Both the position numbers and the translations under genes were made by a program. The notes below the pieces were generated by a model, which ran no database searches, had not been told where the DNA came from, and worked only from the letters and a program-made list of their open reading frames with translations. A stretch of DNA of 64,000 bases, taken from Pelobates cultripes. Taxonomy: Eukaryota; Chordata; Amphibia; Anura; Pelobatidae. Position 1 is the stretch's first letter. Every line of letters starts with the position of its first letter. The stretch spans positions 108,429,790-108,493,789 of the forward strand of contig OW240917.1 of the NCBI GenBank assembly GCA_933207985.1. Direction: 5' to 3'. This document shows, in pieces, positions 25,001-34,579 of this stretch.

Positions 25001-25559
25001 AAGATTGGATGTTCTTCTTAGCCTTCTGCGGAATATGATATTGTCTCAGGCTTACTGGATAAACCCCAAGTTTTAGTTCGATTTTAATAGGTGGAATATT
25101 GCGGGCCAGTCCTGGTGGGTTGTTCTCTGCCCAAACTCCTGGTATGTTAAATAAGGATTCATCACTCCTCGGGTTTTGGCTAGTCAACACTGTATAAAGT
25201 CGCCACTCTTCTTCCTTTGGTACGGACAATGTCATAATACCTGAGGGTCCATTAAACTTTAAGGATGTTGTTCCATTTGGTAGGAACGTAATCTGCGCTT
25301 GTAATTTGGATAGCATATCACGTCCCAGCAATTGGACTGGACACTCAGGCATATAAAGGAATTGATGTTTTACTACGTGGCCTCCCAATGTACAGAGTCG
25401 ACTTTTAAGAACCGGTTTTTCAGCACTTCTTCCAGTTGCTCCTATTACAGTAATAGTTCTTCCAGATGGAGGAGCAACTTGATTAGTCACCACCGAATGT
25501 TCAGCACCAGTGTCGATCATAAACGCACTCCTTTTTCCCCCTATTGATACATCGACCAT
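22014..25559 (-). CDS. pol: ERV pol: protease, reverse transcriptase, RNase H, integrase
   Basis: 1181 codons open without a break. In order: aspartic protease with DTGAEHS near residue 16; reverse transcriptase with the catalytic YVDD near residue 332; RNase H beginning at YYTDGSSY near 633; integrase with an HX3H...CX2C zinc finger (YHNGTH, CVTC), then D, D (SDNGPAF, near 960) and E (GKVERMN), and a C-terminal GPY-type module (WRGPYVV). The frame is shared with gag and continues open upstream of the first methionine to the gag TGA, so it is probably made as Gag-Pol by stop-codon readthrough, as in gammaretroviruses, not by frameshifting. All catalytic residues I can check are present. Confidence 0.96.
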   Translation of the reverse strand: MVDVSIGGKRSAFMIDTGAEHSVVTNQVAPPSGRTITVIGATGRSAEKPVLKSRLCTLGGHVVKHQFLYMPECPVQLLGRDMLSKLQAQITFLPNGTTSLKFNGPSGIMTLSVPKEEEWRLYTVLTSQNPRSDESLFNIPGVWAENNPPGLARNIPPIKIELKLGVYPVSLRQYHIPQKAKKNIQSYLDKFIRYGILKFCTSPWNTPLLPVQKPGTDEYRPVQDLRAVNDAVVSIHPVVPNPYNPLALIPGGATYFTVLDLKDAFFCLRIAAESQCIFAFQWENAVTGSKRQMTWTRLPQGFKNSPTLFGSALSQDLLDFESIPGECVLLQYVDDLLIAAVTKEVCQQATHDLLHILWKAGYKVSRRKAQLCLPTVKYLGFHISEGQRIMGPERKEAVCQIPIPRNRRQVREFLGAAGFCRIWIPSYAILAKPLYAAIKGTEHDPFLWTQEQQTAFEDVKRALMSAPALGLPDHTRPFYLYVHEQRRMAVGVLTQYLGSWQRPVAYMSKQLDAVASGLPPCLRAVAAAALLVAEADKLTLGQELYVRVPHAVQTLLDYKGNHWFSNSRMTKYQAMLCENPRVHLETVNTLNPATLLPQPTESQHDCLEVMDEVFSSRPDLRDFPIQNPDVQYYTDGSSYVKEGIRYAGYAVTTIDKVIEARPLAKGTSAQKAELIALTRALQLAEGLRVNIYTDSKYAFLTTHAHGALYKERGLLNSEGKEIKYAAEILQLLEAVWEPKEVGIIHCRAHLRGDGDVTKGNRMADSAAKRAAESGRQEYVGHIAALIPTPLSQWTPIYTAQEEEWLRTEPGKYLENKWYQLEDGRIVIPASLAVEIVQNYHNGTHSGRDSTEESLRKHFYIPRLSNLTQAIVRRCVTCAKNNARQGPVKPPGVQFMGGLPMSDLQIDYTVMPKSGGHRYLLVVVCTYSGWVEACPTRTEKAGEVVRFLLREIIPRYGLPCSIGSDNGPAFVHQCLQQLTHMLGIKWRLHTAYRPQSSGKVERMNRTIKNQLAKMCQETQLKWNVLLPIALLRIRSTPTRRMGLSPFEIMYGRPPPVLGNLRGDLSQLGEGITRQQVVELGKTMEEVQKWVQDRLPVNIYPPIHSYHPGDQVWIKEWNNVPLGPKWRGPYVVLLSTPTAIKVAEVAPWIHHSRVKPAAADSWQVTANPENPCKIRLKRTTQSE

Positions 25560-25598
25560 AGGCTCCGCTCGACCAAGGGGGATGGAGCCCGGTCGGTA

Positions 25599-27490
25599 TC
25601 AATAGTCCTCCATGACCGTGTCAGCCAATCCCACAAAGTCCCTACCTTCTCTATCGCGGGACCTTTGCGCTGCTGGATAGTACCTATCTTCCCTTACACT
25701 TCCTCTGTTCCCATTACTCCCTCTATTACCATTACTCCCTCCGGGGCCTCCTCTACCTCTCACTCTGCCTCTAAAGTTTCCGTAACCTGCCCTGGGTAAG
25801 TCTCTCTCATACTGCTCTCTTTGCGGACACTCGTTCCTCCAATGCCCTTCTTCCTTACAGTACGCGCACTGATTCCTACTCAAAGGCTCCCTATTCCATC
25901 TACCATCGCCTCTATCTGGGCCCCGTCTATCTACGCCTGCGATCGCTACCGCTAGCATATCTGCCTTTCTACGCATCTTGCGCTCTTCCTCTTTCTTACT
26001 TTCTGTTTCCCTATTCATATATACTTTGTTCGCTACCTCCATTAGTTGGGTGATAGACATACCTGCAAACCCTTCTAATTTCTGTAGCTTGCGCTTAATA
26101 TCTCCGTAAGCTTGGCTGACAAAGGCGGAGTTTACCATTCGGGAATTATCAGCGTCTTCCGGATTAAAGGGGGTATACAAGCGGTATGCCTCCAATAATC
26201 GGTCATAAAAGACACTGGGCGCTTCATCACTTTTCTGAATCACCTCAACTGTCTTCGACATGTTAATAGCTTTCTTCCCTCCGGCTTTCATGCCAGCAAT
26301 TATAGCGTCTCTATAGGCTTTAAGTTGAGCCATATCTGCGCCATTTACATTCCAGTCAGGATCGGTGTTAGGGTAATGTGTTGCGGCCCATGCTGCCGGA
26401 TTGGCTTGATTTAAAGCACGGGCTCTCTCCTCTAGCGCCTTAATGGCCGCTTGGTTAATCCTTGTCCTTTCCTCATTATTGAACAATGTCATTAATAACT
26501 GCTGGCAATCAGCCCATGTCGGGTTATGTGTCTGAACTATCGAGGTGAACAGATCGGTCATAGCTTGTGGTTTCTCAGTGTACGAGGAATTGTGGGTCTT
26601 CCAATTCAAGAGATCGGTAGTCGTGAACGGGACATATACAAAGACTGGGTCAGCATGTGCCATTTGACCTGCGGCATCGATATAGGCTGACCCAGGATTC
26701 AGACGAAGAGGCATCTGGTAATGTTTTAATTGTTGGGTACCGGTCAGTTGTCGGGTTAGTATGGGACTACGTGGAGGGGCGTCAGTTAAAGGTTCCGGTC
26801 GAGAGGTAATAGGGCATGAGGATGTGGGAACTTGATTTTGTGAAAAATTAGTGAATAGTATACTCCGAGCCGAGCTAGAAGAAGCTTGACCGGAAGTTTG
26901 AAGTGGCGCCAAATCAGGATATTCAGATCTAATGGGGGTTGGTCCTGGTTCAGGAAGGGGAGTTTTAATACGAGGGGGAGTAGATTCTGTACTGGAGGAG
27001 GAAGCGGAAGTGGATGGGGCAATAGGGGAAGGGGTGCAGAACTTCCTGCATTCGCGTCACTTCCTCTTAAAGGGAAGTAAGGGGGCGGCAAAGGGATCTC
27101 GGACTCAGGGGGCGTGTCCAAAATGGGCCTAACACCGGTCCTAGTGGACAAATAAGTCCTGGCCACCATGAGGCGACATTGCTCCTCGTGGCATATCCGG
27201 ATCCATTTTGGCGAGTCGTTTACGGCCTGCCTCCAACAATCAATGTATGGAAACTGTCCGTAAAGTTCAGGCCTACCTGATACAGCCACGTGTACACGCT
27301 GTACCAGGGTTGGATCCAAACTGCCACGCGGCGGCCATGCCGCAACCAAAATAGGCCACTCCCTAGTGCACAAAGTGACCAAACGTACAGGAGACATTTT
27401 AACCCCAAAATCACATGTTTTGAATCCCTTTTTAAAATTCTTTACCATACAACCTAAGGGATCCGAAATCGTTGACTCTGACGCGCCCAT
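25599..27490 (-). CDS. gag: ERV gag polyprotein, with a frame break
   Basis: Structural polyprotein (matrix, linker, capsid, nucleocapsid). Start chosen at 27490 because it gives MGASES, with glycine 2 suitable for N-myristoylation; an upstream in-frame ATG at 27544 would bury it. The matrix part is followed by a proline-rich linker with a PPPY late-domain motif. The matrix frame and the capsid frame differ: the capsid frame is open from about 27056 downward, so an indel lies in the proline/serine linker between about 26910 and 27056. The capsid includes a major-homology-like stretch (VIQKSDEAPSVFYDRLLEAY). One CCHC knuckle, CAYCKEEGHWRNEC, sits near 25825-25870, followed by an RG-rich tail. 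Gag ends at a TGA (25599-25601) in the same frame as pol. The break may be real or an assembly error. Confidence 0.9.
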
Positions 27491-27984
27491 ACTTATCAAT
27501 GGAACGTCGTTGACAACGAATACTATGCACGCGTTCTTATTCAACAGTCACACCCGTTTCCTCTGGCAACAGCACCACGTGGTACAGTTACCGAGTGAAA
27601 CGTACACAATAACACAATAATCACTCAGGGAATTCCCGTACACACACAGCTGTTACACCAGTCACTAAATAATCAATATTATGCCCTTTGGCGAAACTAT
27701 ACAGTCACCCACGCTATAATTCTCTATATATGAATTACCCGTCTATAACACACCCCAGTAACATCGTCTTTTACTAGTATCGGTTACAGTACGGTTAGCA
27801 TAGGTCAAAGCACAATTTAAGGTCACAATACAATTATTAGTGGTTACGGTGTTAAACATGCAATAGACGACAATGATTAGTACTTATATACAGTGTCAGT
27901 AAATATACAGGGTTATGGTACCGTGCACTATGATACAGCAACACACTATTAACACTCTCGCTAGACGGCTGAGCTCGCGCTATC

Positions 27985-28365
27985 TAACAAGATATACACT
28001 TTACTAACAATCTTTAACACATTTACAATCCCAACTAAACTATTGGCCAGTACCTTGAATGGACTACCTAAAACTATATACACCCGTTTTGGTTAGCCAC
28101 ACTGCCCAAACACCACATATAGCGAACTAGAGGGCGAAATTTACAAAATTGCCCTTCTAGTCTATTTACTCTATCAAAAGTCTAGTGGGTTCCAAATTTA
28201 CACGCCTTCCCACTTAGCCAAGATAGGTTGAGAGCTAGCGAACCGAATTTACACAGGCGCCGCTTAGTCTCCCGGTCCCTCCGACCTAGCGAACGTAATA
28301 TACACCCTAGAACGCTAGTCTAGACAAGACACCGGTGTCCGGCTAGGGCTATTTACACAGGACCC
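27985..28365 (-). repeat. Periodic ~52-bp repeats in ERV leader
   Basis: The motif CTAGCGAACCGAATTTACAC (plus strand), in degenerate form, recurs with its TTACAC end near 28141, 28198, 28249, 28300 and 28353, spacing 51-57 bp, with weaker copies further left. It lies in the untranslated leader between primer site and gag, where packaging and translation-control RNA structures sit in gammaretroviruses. No function can be read from the sequence. Confidence 0.6.
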
Positions 28366-28539
28366 CGCCTGACTAACCAGATCAAACGGTCTTACTAAAG
28401 AGCGTTCGATCGAGCGGTGCGCCTTCGCTCCTTCCCTCCGACAGAGGGGGCAGATTCCATACACAGATTTAAACCCCTTTTGGGCCTACCGCACAATCGG
28501 TATACCCCTAGTGGGTCTGCCGTCTAAAACAGCAGTTGT

Positions 28540-28546
28540 CTTACCT
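28540..28546 (-). promoter_or_regulatory. Candidate ERV major splice donor
   Basis: AGGTAAG on the minus strand, about 210 bases past the primer site and well ahead of gag, where the donor for the spliced env message is expected. A weak matching acceptor (a pyrimidine-rich run ending in CTGCAG) lies near 21857, just before env. Position and consensus only. Confidence 0.45.
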
Positions 28547-28752
28547 CCTCGTTCCTGAACCTGAGTTCACACTCATCGACGGGGACACCCCAGCACTTCT
28601 TACGTAGAGGCCGATGATCTCCTGGACAACAGACCAGTGGCGCCGAGACGAAGGGAGGTCCACGCAGAAGTTCAGGGGTGCAGCCGTAGAGAACGTGGGC
28701 AAAGATAGACCGTCTCACGCCTCTGCCTCTCAGCTACCGTTGAACGATGAGC

Positions 28753-28770
28753 TTCCCGGCCAATGCACCA
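28753..28770 (-). promoter_or_regulatory. ERV primer-binding site, tRNA-Gly type
   Basis: The plus strand here reads as the last 18 bases of a tRNA including CCA (TTCCCGGCCAATGCACCA), two bases inside the 5' LTR. I recognise it as the 3' end of vertebrate tRNA-Gly (GCC/CCC isoacceptors), so minus-strand DNA synthesis would be primed by tRNA-Gly. It is not a tRNA gene: there is no cloverleaf upstream. Confidence 0.85.
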
Positions 28771-28772
28771 AA

Positions 28773-29208
28773 TGATACCGGAGAAACTGACGGAAGCAAA
28801 GCACAGAGGGATGGACACAGGTTTCTTCAGGAAGGAAGAGATTCTTTATTGGATCACCGATCGGGACTCAGAGGGACTAATGTCACCAAAAATACAGCAA
28901 GTTCTGAGCCCTGAACAATAGTGCAGGCTCCCTATATAGGCACATAACTCCTCCCATATTAAGCTCCACCCGCACATTCTCTTGACCAATCATTACAAAT
29001 AAGAATTAACTTCCTGCTTGACCGCATGGCTTGTCCAGCACAATGGAGGAGGGGAATACTACATCCTGTATTCTTGCACATGCTCCGTACACTACTGATC
29101 GTATCTTGCCTCGTGCAACCAACTGATCGATACGTCAGCATATGCACGTACACATGCCACGTGGTAATCTCGGCCTACTAAATTTATTTTTACCGAGATT
29201 CCACCACA
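28773..29208 (-). repeat. ERV 5' LTR
   Basis: Read on the minus strand it begins TGTGGTGG and ends CCGGTATCA, giving the standard TG...CA ends. A TATA-like CCTATATAGG lies near 28931-28940, an inverted CCAAT near 28984, and AATAAA (minus strand) at 28845-28850, so U3, R and U5 occupy about 29208-28905, 28905-28825 and 28825-28773. Identical to the 3' LTR. Transcription would run leftwards, away from the annexin gene. Confidence 0.95.
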
Positions 29209-29344
29209 AGATCAGTGAGACATGTGTGATCTGAGAATGTTGTATTTTGCGAACATTCACAGACCACACGTGTCTCACTACTGCAAACACCCCATATATG
29301 TATACTGCTACTGTTCTCAAGTACAATGATACCCTACATGTATA

Positions 29345-29572
29345 CCTTTTACCCTAATCTCGCCCCTAATCCTACCCCGAATATTGTCCCTAATTCAACT
29401 CTTAAACAAATCCCTAATCCAATCTATTATCCTACCCATAATCTAAACTATAATCTTACCAATAATACCCTTTTCCAACTCCTAATCCAATCCATAATTT
29501 AACCCATAATCCAACATCTAATCCTACCCAAAATCCAACACATAATCTAACCCATAATCCTACTCTGTGAGC
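29345..29572. repeat. Degenerate (CCCTAATCCAA)n minisatellite
   Basis: Units of 11-13 bp such as CCCATAATCCAA and CCCTAATCCTA over about 225 bp. They resemble degenerate telomeric CCCTAA, but the spacing is irregular and an interstitial telomere is not demonstrated. Confidence 0.8.
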
Positions 29573-32270
29573 CCTCTGTCTGGTGTGATTGCAGCATGAG
29601 AGGGTGAGCTCTGGATCAGCGCATGTGTAGTAGCTCCATTCAAATATCGTACCCATAACTGCGCATGTGTACCACACAGCTGGTGCTTGCACCTGTGCAT
29701 TTGCACAGTGAAAAAAACCATACCTCACTATTGTGCATGCGCACCACTGACATAATAGAGGCATGCCCCTCGCAAGCGCATGCACTTTCAATGCAGTCAA
29801 GCACCACTACAATGCACTGGGAGAATCCATTACCCCATTCATGATGGGGTGCAGGGGCCCCACACAGCTAACCCGACCTACAGCTGAATCGGTTTACTTC
29901 CGGTGCAGCAGCGTCATTGGAATTGAACGACGTAGGGAATTTTCACAAGGTAGGGTTTTTTGATAGAACACCGGCACACTGAGGGCCTGAGAATATGCAT
30001 GGAGCACTGTTTCAGTGTCTCTGCAGAGTGCTAGTGCCATTTGTGTAGCATGAGCATGTCTAATAATGCACTTGTGCTACACTTTTTGTAGACCATTCCC
30101 TGGTGCTCCCAAAAGAGGGACAACAGGGAAAAAAGCTGGGATGGATGGACAGGACCTGAAAATCGTGACTGTCCCTCAGAAATCTGGACTTGTGGGGCAT
30201 GTTGATACAGTGCTGAAGCCCACTCCATGTATGTCCTATAAAGGGTTAATTCGTGTGTTAGAGGTTCATAAGTAAAACCCTTTCTGTCTCAGAGATTTTG
30301 CCTTTAGCTGAAAGCAGCAAGGTGAGTTGCTAATGTTGACGTGGTAGGTGATCATACACTTGAATTGCTATTGCAGAGGTACTAGGGACTTGGCTTTATC
30401 TACAGATAACTTTTTTTGGTTCAGCTCAGCTCTGTCTACTGGTGTAGGCAATATGTATTTTTTATTTTTTATAATTTGCATCAATTGCCCAAAATAAAAT
30501 AGCTAAATAAACATATAAATATACACAGTAGAAACTCCCATACCAAGTTACATGATTCTCAGGGAGCAGCTAGTAGGCCTGAAAGTAAAGGGCCAATTTA
30601 TGTGCATTATCAAAAATATTTACCTGAGAAAAAGTGATAAAGCTATTACATTTTACTAGTAATAATGTAATATTTGAAAAACCTTTTTTTTTGGAAACAT
30701 TTTTTTTAAAATGCACTTTTATGAAGCTGCCACTAGCACAGAAACTGTTAATTTTTGGCAGCCAGTTTTGTATGAGTAAAGAGGAGGAAACATCCTGCTC
30801 AGTGACATATGAGGTGGATGAAGGCAGTGCTTTTCCAGGGTGTGTCAGGCCATAGAGGGAGGCTCTCTGTTTCCTCTACTGTTGCTTCTAATCCTCCAAA
30901 GCTTTTTGTCAGCCCGAGGTGATCAGCAGCCTCTCTCTTTGCCTGTTGAAGAGTTCATTGTCTAATTATAAAGCTATGTAAGTATATGCACATAAAATCT
31001 GTTTTCAGCTGGCTTTCTATACAGAAAAATAAGTTTGTCTAAACTCTACTTTTGTTTAAGCAAATGTATGATCACTATTTTTTTGCTTTTAATGTTTGCA
31101 TAGGTGCAGCATATTGATGCACCAATATACAGGTGGTTTTAAGACCTGAAAACCCTGTTTTGCTAAAATATCTTTGTATTGTGTGCATTGTTGTGGAATC
31201 TGTTGGTCTTGGGTTATGACTGTGCAATGTGTTAAACATATAGCTTTAGTATATTAATTCATAAATAGGTGGATACCATTCATTTGAAGAACAGAAAAAA
31301 GTTACATTTGTTTTAGCTGGAATCAAAAACTGGGTTCTATGTTCAGATAAGCGTTTAGCTGGGGTAATTACGTCAATACCTGTGTCCATAGATTTAAGTG
31401 GGAACATTGCTAAGTTGCCGGAGTTAAAATGATTTTATTGGCCATAGAATCCGGCCCCAGGTGTTTGGATCACCTGTAACTAATATATAAATGACTACAG
31501 GATGCTCCGAGATGAAATTCATTCATTCAGATTTACAACTACAGGAAATATAGTTTTCTGCAATGATTGTGTTTTCATTTATTGACAATCATGAAATAGT
31601 TGCAGTGTATCAATTCTAGAATTCACATGCAGTGAGTGCTTTTATGTATGTGTGTATTATACATACAGTAGATTTATATTGTGGGGGTTTAATAAGGGAG
31701 CTTACTTTTTTTTTGTTTTGTTATATAATATGTCAGATGGCCTATATTTTGCAATTGGATTGTCGCTTAATCAGAGATTCTAGATAAACTAAAGAACCAG
31801 AATGTATTAAGCCACCACTTCTCTATGTGTTGTGTATTTATGATAAGAGGTTACACATTTCTGTAATTTTATGTGCGATCCACTCTGCAGCTAAATCCTG
31901 TATCAAGACCATATGTTTAAGGGGTCAACCTCTATAAAACTAAATCTGATACAGTATTCTGCCTCAGTTAATTGTAATGGTGAGTTAGTGTTCTCTATTG
32001 TATGTGCCAAGTACTCAGTATGGAGGTCTCCCCATCATCTATATGCATTCGACCTTAAAGCAGAACTGTTACCATCTGGGGACTTTGCATAATTTTATAA
32101 AACCTCAGACGGTGCCACCACCACTGGGGGTCCAGGGCCAGAGAGGGCAGGCAAAGGGGAGTTTTACTTTCCTGAACCTGGAAATCATTAAAATTACATG
32201 GACATCATTATCATCTTCCTGAAAGTCGTTTTACAGAATTAGGATTATTTATTTTGTTCAAATTAGGATG
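29573..32270. other. Annexin A5 5' flank, mostly unclassified
   Basis: No coding region supported. A possible noncoding first exon is noted separately at about 30.9 kb. Confidence 0.5.
30840..30977 (+). other. Possible noncoding first exon of annexin A5
   Basis: Annexin A5 genes normally begin with a noncoding exon. Here a C/T-rich stretch runs into a good 5' splice site (AT|GTAAGT at 30978) about 3.6 kb upstream of the start-codon exon. There is no clear TATA box and no CpG island. This is a guess from position and one splice site; the 5' end given is arbitrary. Transcript data would decide. Confidence 0.15.
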
Positions 32271-33120
32271 ACATTCATTGGTTGAGTTTGTCAGCAATAT
32301 GCCAAGCAAACTTCTGAGGTGCAAGTGCCTGGGAGTCTTAGTTTCTGTAAAAAAAGTTCCTCACCTGGGGCATGCTTACGTCATAACCACTGACGTGGAC
32401 ACCCCCTCATGTTGGGCTTTATTGTATAGCAACCACATATACATACACCCTCAGTTTTGGTGGAACCAGGAGTGTGTAAAGGACTTGCCACGAGTAGCCA
32501 ATCTGGGAACAACATATCAAAAAATCAACCAGATCAGAGCAGGAGTTCAAAAGTTTTATGGAAGTCTCTTTTGACCGACCGCAAGCATGGTTTTCATGCC
32601 CAAAATAGTTCTACAGATTTAGGCTGTGCGGCCGGTCTATTTCCGAAACTAAGCTCCGTTCGAATGCACAAACGGCCCCGTTCGTGAAAATAACCAATGT
32701 TAAAGTGGCGTTCGAATTGTTGAACGCTGTTCGACTCCCATCGAAGATCCAGAGAAGGTAAAGTTCAGCAGTGTTTGTGCTGTCGCTTGTTCGATTTTTG
32801 AGTTCCATGAACTCGACGACAAAACACAGCTGAAAGCGTTTGACTAAACAAGATGGCCGCCGCCACGTGTTCGACTATACGAACGGCGACCACCCAGCCG
32901 TTGACAATTAGCTGCGGTTAACCACAGTTTCTGGGGGGTAAACAAGCAGCACACTCCACTTGCGGGTGGTCCGGCTGTTCGACAGTTTGTTCGGTAAACC
33001 CCATTTACCAAACCACATAGGAAAAAGGCACAAACAGGCATTTTCACAGTCTTGGGACAAAGTTTTAGACATAGTCCTGGGGCAAGAGGCTGGCAATCAG
33101 GCCCCTCCAAAAGCCAGTTG
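32271..33120. other. CpG-rich segment with clustered GTTCGA motifs
   Basis: Between about 32640 and 33000 TTCG occurs at least eight times (GTTCGA, GTTCGT, GTTCGG), with inverted CGAAC copies. CpG is much commoner than in the flanks, which suggests a younger LTR-like or regulatory sequence; no boundaries or duplication were found. Confidence 0.4.
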
Positions 33121-33162
33121 AGAAGTGTAGTTAGTCACAGTGCTAATTATACATTTTATAGA

Positions 33163-33530
33163 AACATAGAGTGTGACGACAGATAAGAGCCATTTGGCTC
33201 ATCTAGTCTGCCCAATTTTCTTGATACTAGCTTATGCCTATCCCATAAATGTATTAAATCCCTCACTGGGTTAACTTCTACCACTTCAGCTGGAAGGCTA
33301 TTCTATAAACCTTTGCTCCTCTAATTTCAAACTATGTCCTCTTTTAGTGCTTTTTCTTATTTTAAATATACTCTCTTTACTGTGTTTATTCCCTTTTATA
33401 TATGTATAAAGTTTCTATCATATCCCCCCGTCTAGTCTTTCCTTCAAGCTTTCCATGTTAAGATCCTTTAACCTTTCCTGGTAAGTCTTACTCTGCAATC
33501 CATGACCAGGTTTGTATCCCTTCTACATAA
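33163..33530 (-). repeat. Old LINE-derived interspersed repeat
   Basis: Read on the minus strand it gives broken protein segments such as LGRLDEPNGSYLSSHSMF and LPAEVVEVNPV, which I recognise as a very common LINE ORF2 C-terminus in amphibians. Many stops. Exact clade not assigned. Confidence 0.55.
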
Positions 33531-34545
33531 ATGTATCTCCTCACTCTATGCATGGATTAAACATATATATCTCTAAGTCTACACATTGCTTCTTCCTATA
33601 TTTATGTTATTGGGTTGAGTGTGAAGAGCGCTTTATAGAGTTGTTTTGACATGTTTGTGACTCTGGTTCATGTTAGGTTACACTTACAGCTTCATGTTGC
33701 ATTTCAGGACATAACTAATTTATTCTATCAGGAACTACACCTGTTAAGGTTTGAGTATCCTAGGAGATCTAACAGGTATCAGCCTTTCAGTATTTTCAAC
33801 AGCGTTTTCCTCTTTATAATTGGCAAAGTACTAAAACATATATTTAGAAATATTTTAACCGGATAAATGATGACAATGTCCGTGACGGTCATTGTTTCTA
33901 TAAACGGAGTACTTGGCAGCTTTTAACATTGTGTTTTATTCACTGAACTGAGGAAAAATCTCCCAATGACCTGTTATTCTGCCTTGGCTATTTTTGCCTA
34001 AAATTAGCTAATTTTCCACAACAGTTTTTAGTGAAGTGTACCATCAGTGTCATTTGCGGTCACATAACTAATACACTTCTCTGTTGCAAAGCTATGTAGA
34101 ATTAACCATCTTACTGCTGTGGTTGGTGATACACTCCAAGCACCATAACCACTAGAGCCCATTGTAGTGTTTGTTTCCAGGTGTGCTTTGGAGCTCTTCC
34201 ACAAACTGTTCTTAAATGTCTGCCAGTTTGGGGCCTCCCGCTATTCCCTATGCAGCTAGAAGCTCTGTCACTGAGCTAAGCCCGGCAGTGCAGTGAGGCG
34301 CTCATTGGCTTGGAGTATTCCGCTGGTTCTCTCAGCCAATGAGCCATTTTGCATGACAGGGCTTAGCTCAGGGGAACTAACAGAATGTAGAGGCTTCTGG
34401 CTCCATGCGGCACAGGTGAGCATGCAAGGTATGTGGTCAAACAACATAAATTTGACATCAGTAAGACCTCCAAAATGGAGATTATGACCTACACTGTGAT
34501 ACCAGCTTAGCCCTAATAACCTTGCCTGTATATTTTATCTTGCAG
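33531..34545. other. No gene; repeat sequence before the start-codon exon
   Basis: Includes an unclassified repeat at about 34130-34420 with an inverted pair (AGCTAAGCCC / GGGCTTAGCT, and GCTCATTGGCT / AGCCAATGAGC). Confidence 0.5.
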
Positions 34546-34579
34546 CTCTTTTTGTAACCACGCTACAATGGCATACAAG
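34546..34579 (+). CDS. ANXA5: Annexin A5, start-codon exon (encodes M-A-Y-K)
   Basis: Short exon carrying the start codon; coding from 34568. A pyrimidine-rich stretch ending in TTGCAG sits immediately upstream, and GTGAGT follows directly at 34580, so both splice sites are clean. The four codons ATG GCA TAC AAG end in phase 0, and the next exon starts in phase 0. Vertebrate annexin A5 likewise starts in a tiny exon before the first annexin repeat. About 22 bases of 5' UTR precede the ATG in this exon, which implies at least one noncoding exon upstream. The assignment rests on splice sites, phase and the following exons, because four residues alone say little. Confidence 0.75.

Larger units (their letters stand above)
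27491..28752 (-). other. ERV 5' leader
   Basis: A 1.26-kb untranslated leader between primer site and gag, long for a retrovirus. It holds the candidate splice donor, the ~52-bp periodic repeats and only short ORFs (for example 28524-28718) that I do not consider genes. Confidence 0.7.
19173..29208 (-). mobile_element. Full-length endogenous retrovirus, gammaretroviral type
   Basis: A 10,036-bp provirus read on the minus strand: 5' LTR (28773-29208), glycine-tRNA primer site, long leader, gag, pol, env, polypurine tract, 3' LTR (19173-19608). The two LTRs are identical over all 436 bases as I compared them line by line, at a constant offset of 9600. A 4-bp target duplication AGAT flanks it (19169-19172 and 29209-29212), the size typical of gammaretroviruses. 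Gag has one CCHC knuckle and shares the reading frame of pol across a single stop; RT has YVDD; Env has a CXXC motif in SU and a CX7CC motif in TM. These point to a class I (gamma-like) ERV. Reading-frame breaks are seen in gag and in the front of env, so as assembled it does not encode a full set of intact proteins. Confidence 0.96.

Noticed and set aside
28753..28770. tRNA-like sequence
   Set aside because: Only the last 18 bases of tRNA-Gly are present; it is the retroviral primer site, not a tRNA gene.
29345..29572. Interstitial telomere
   Set aside because: Units are irregular and rarely match the telomeric hexamer.
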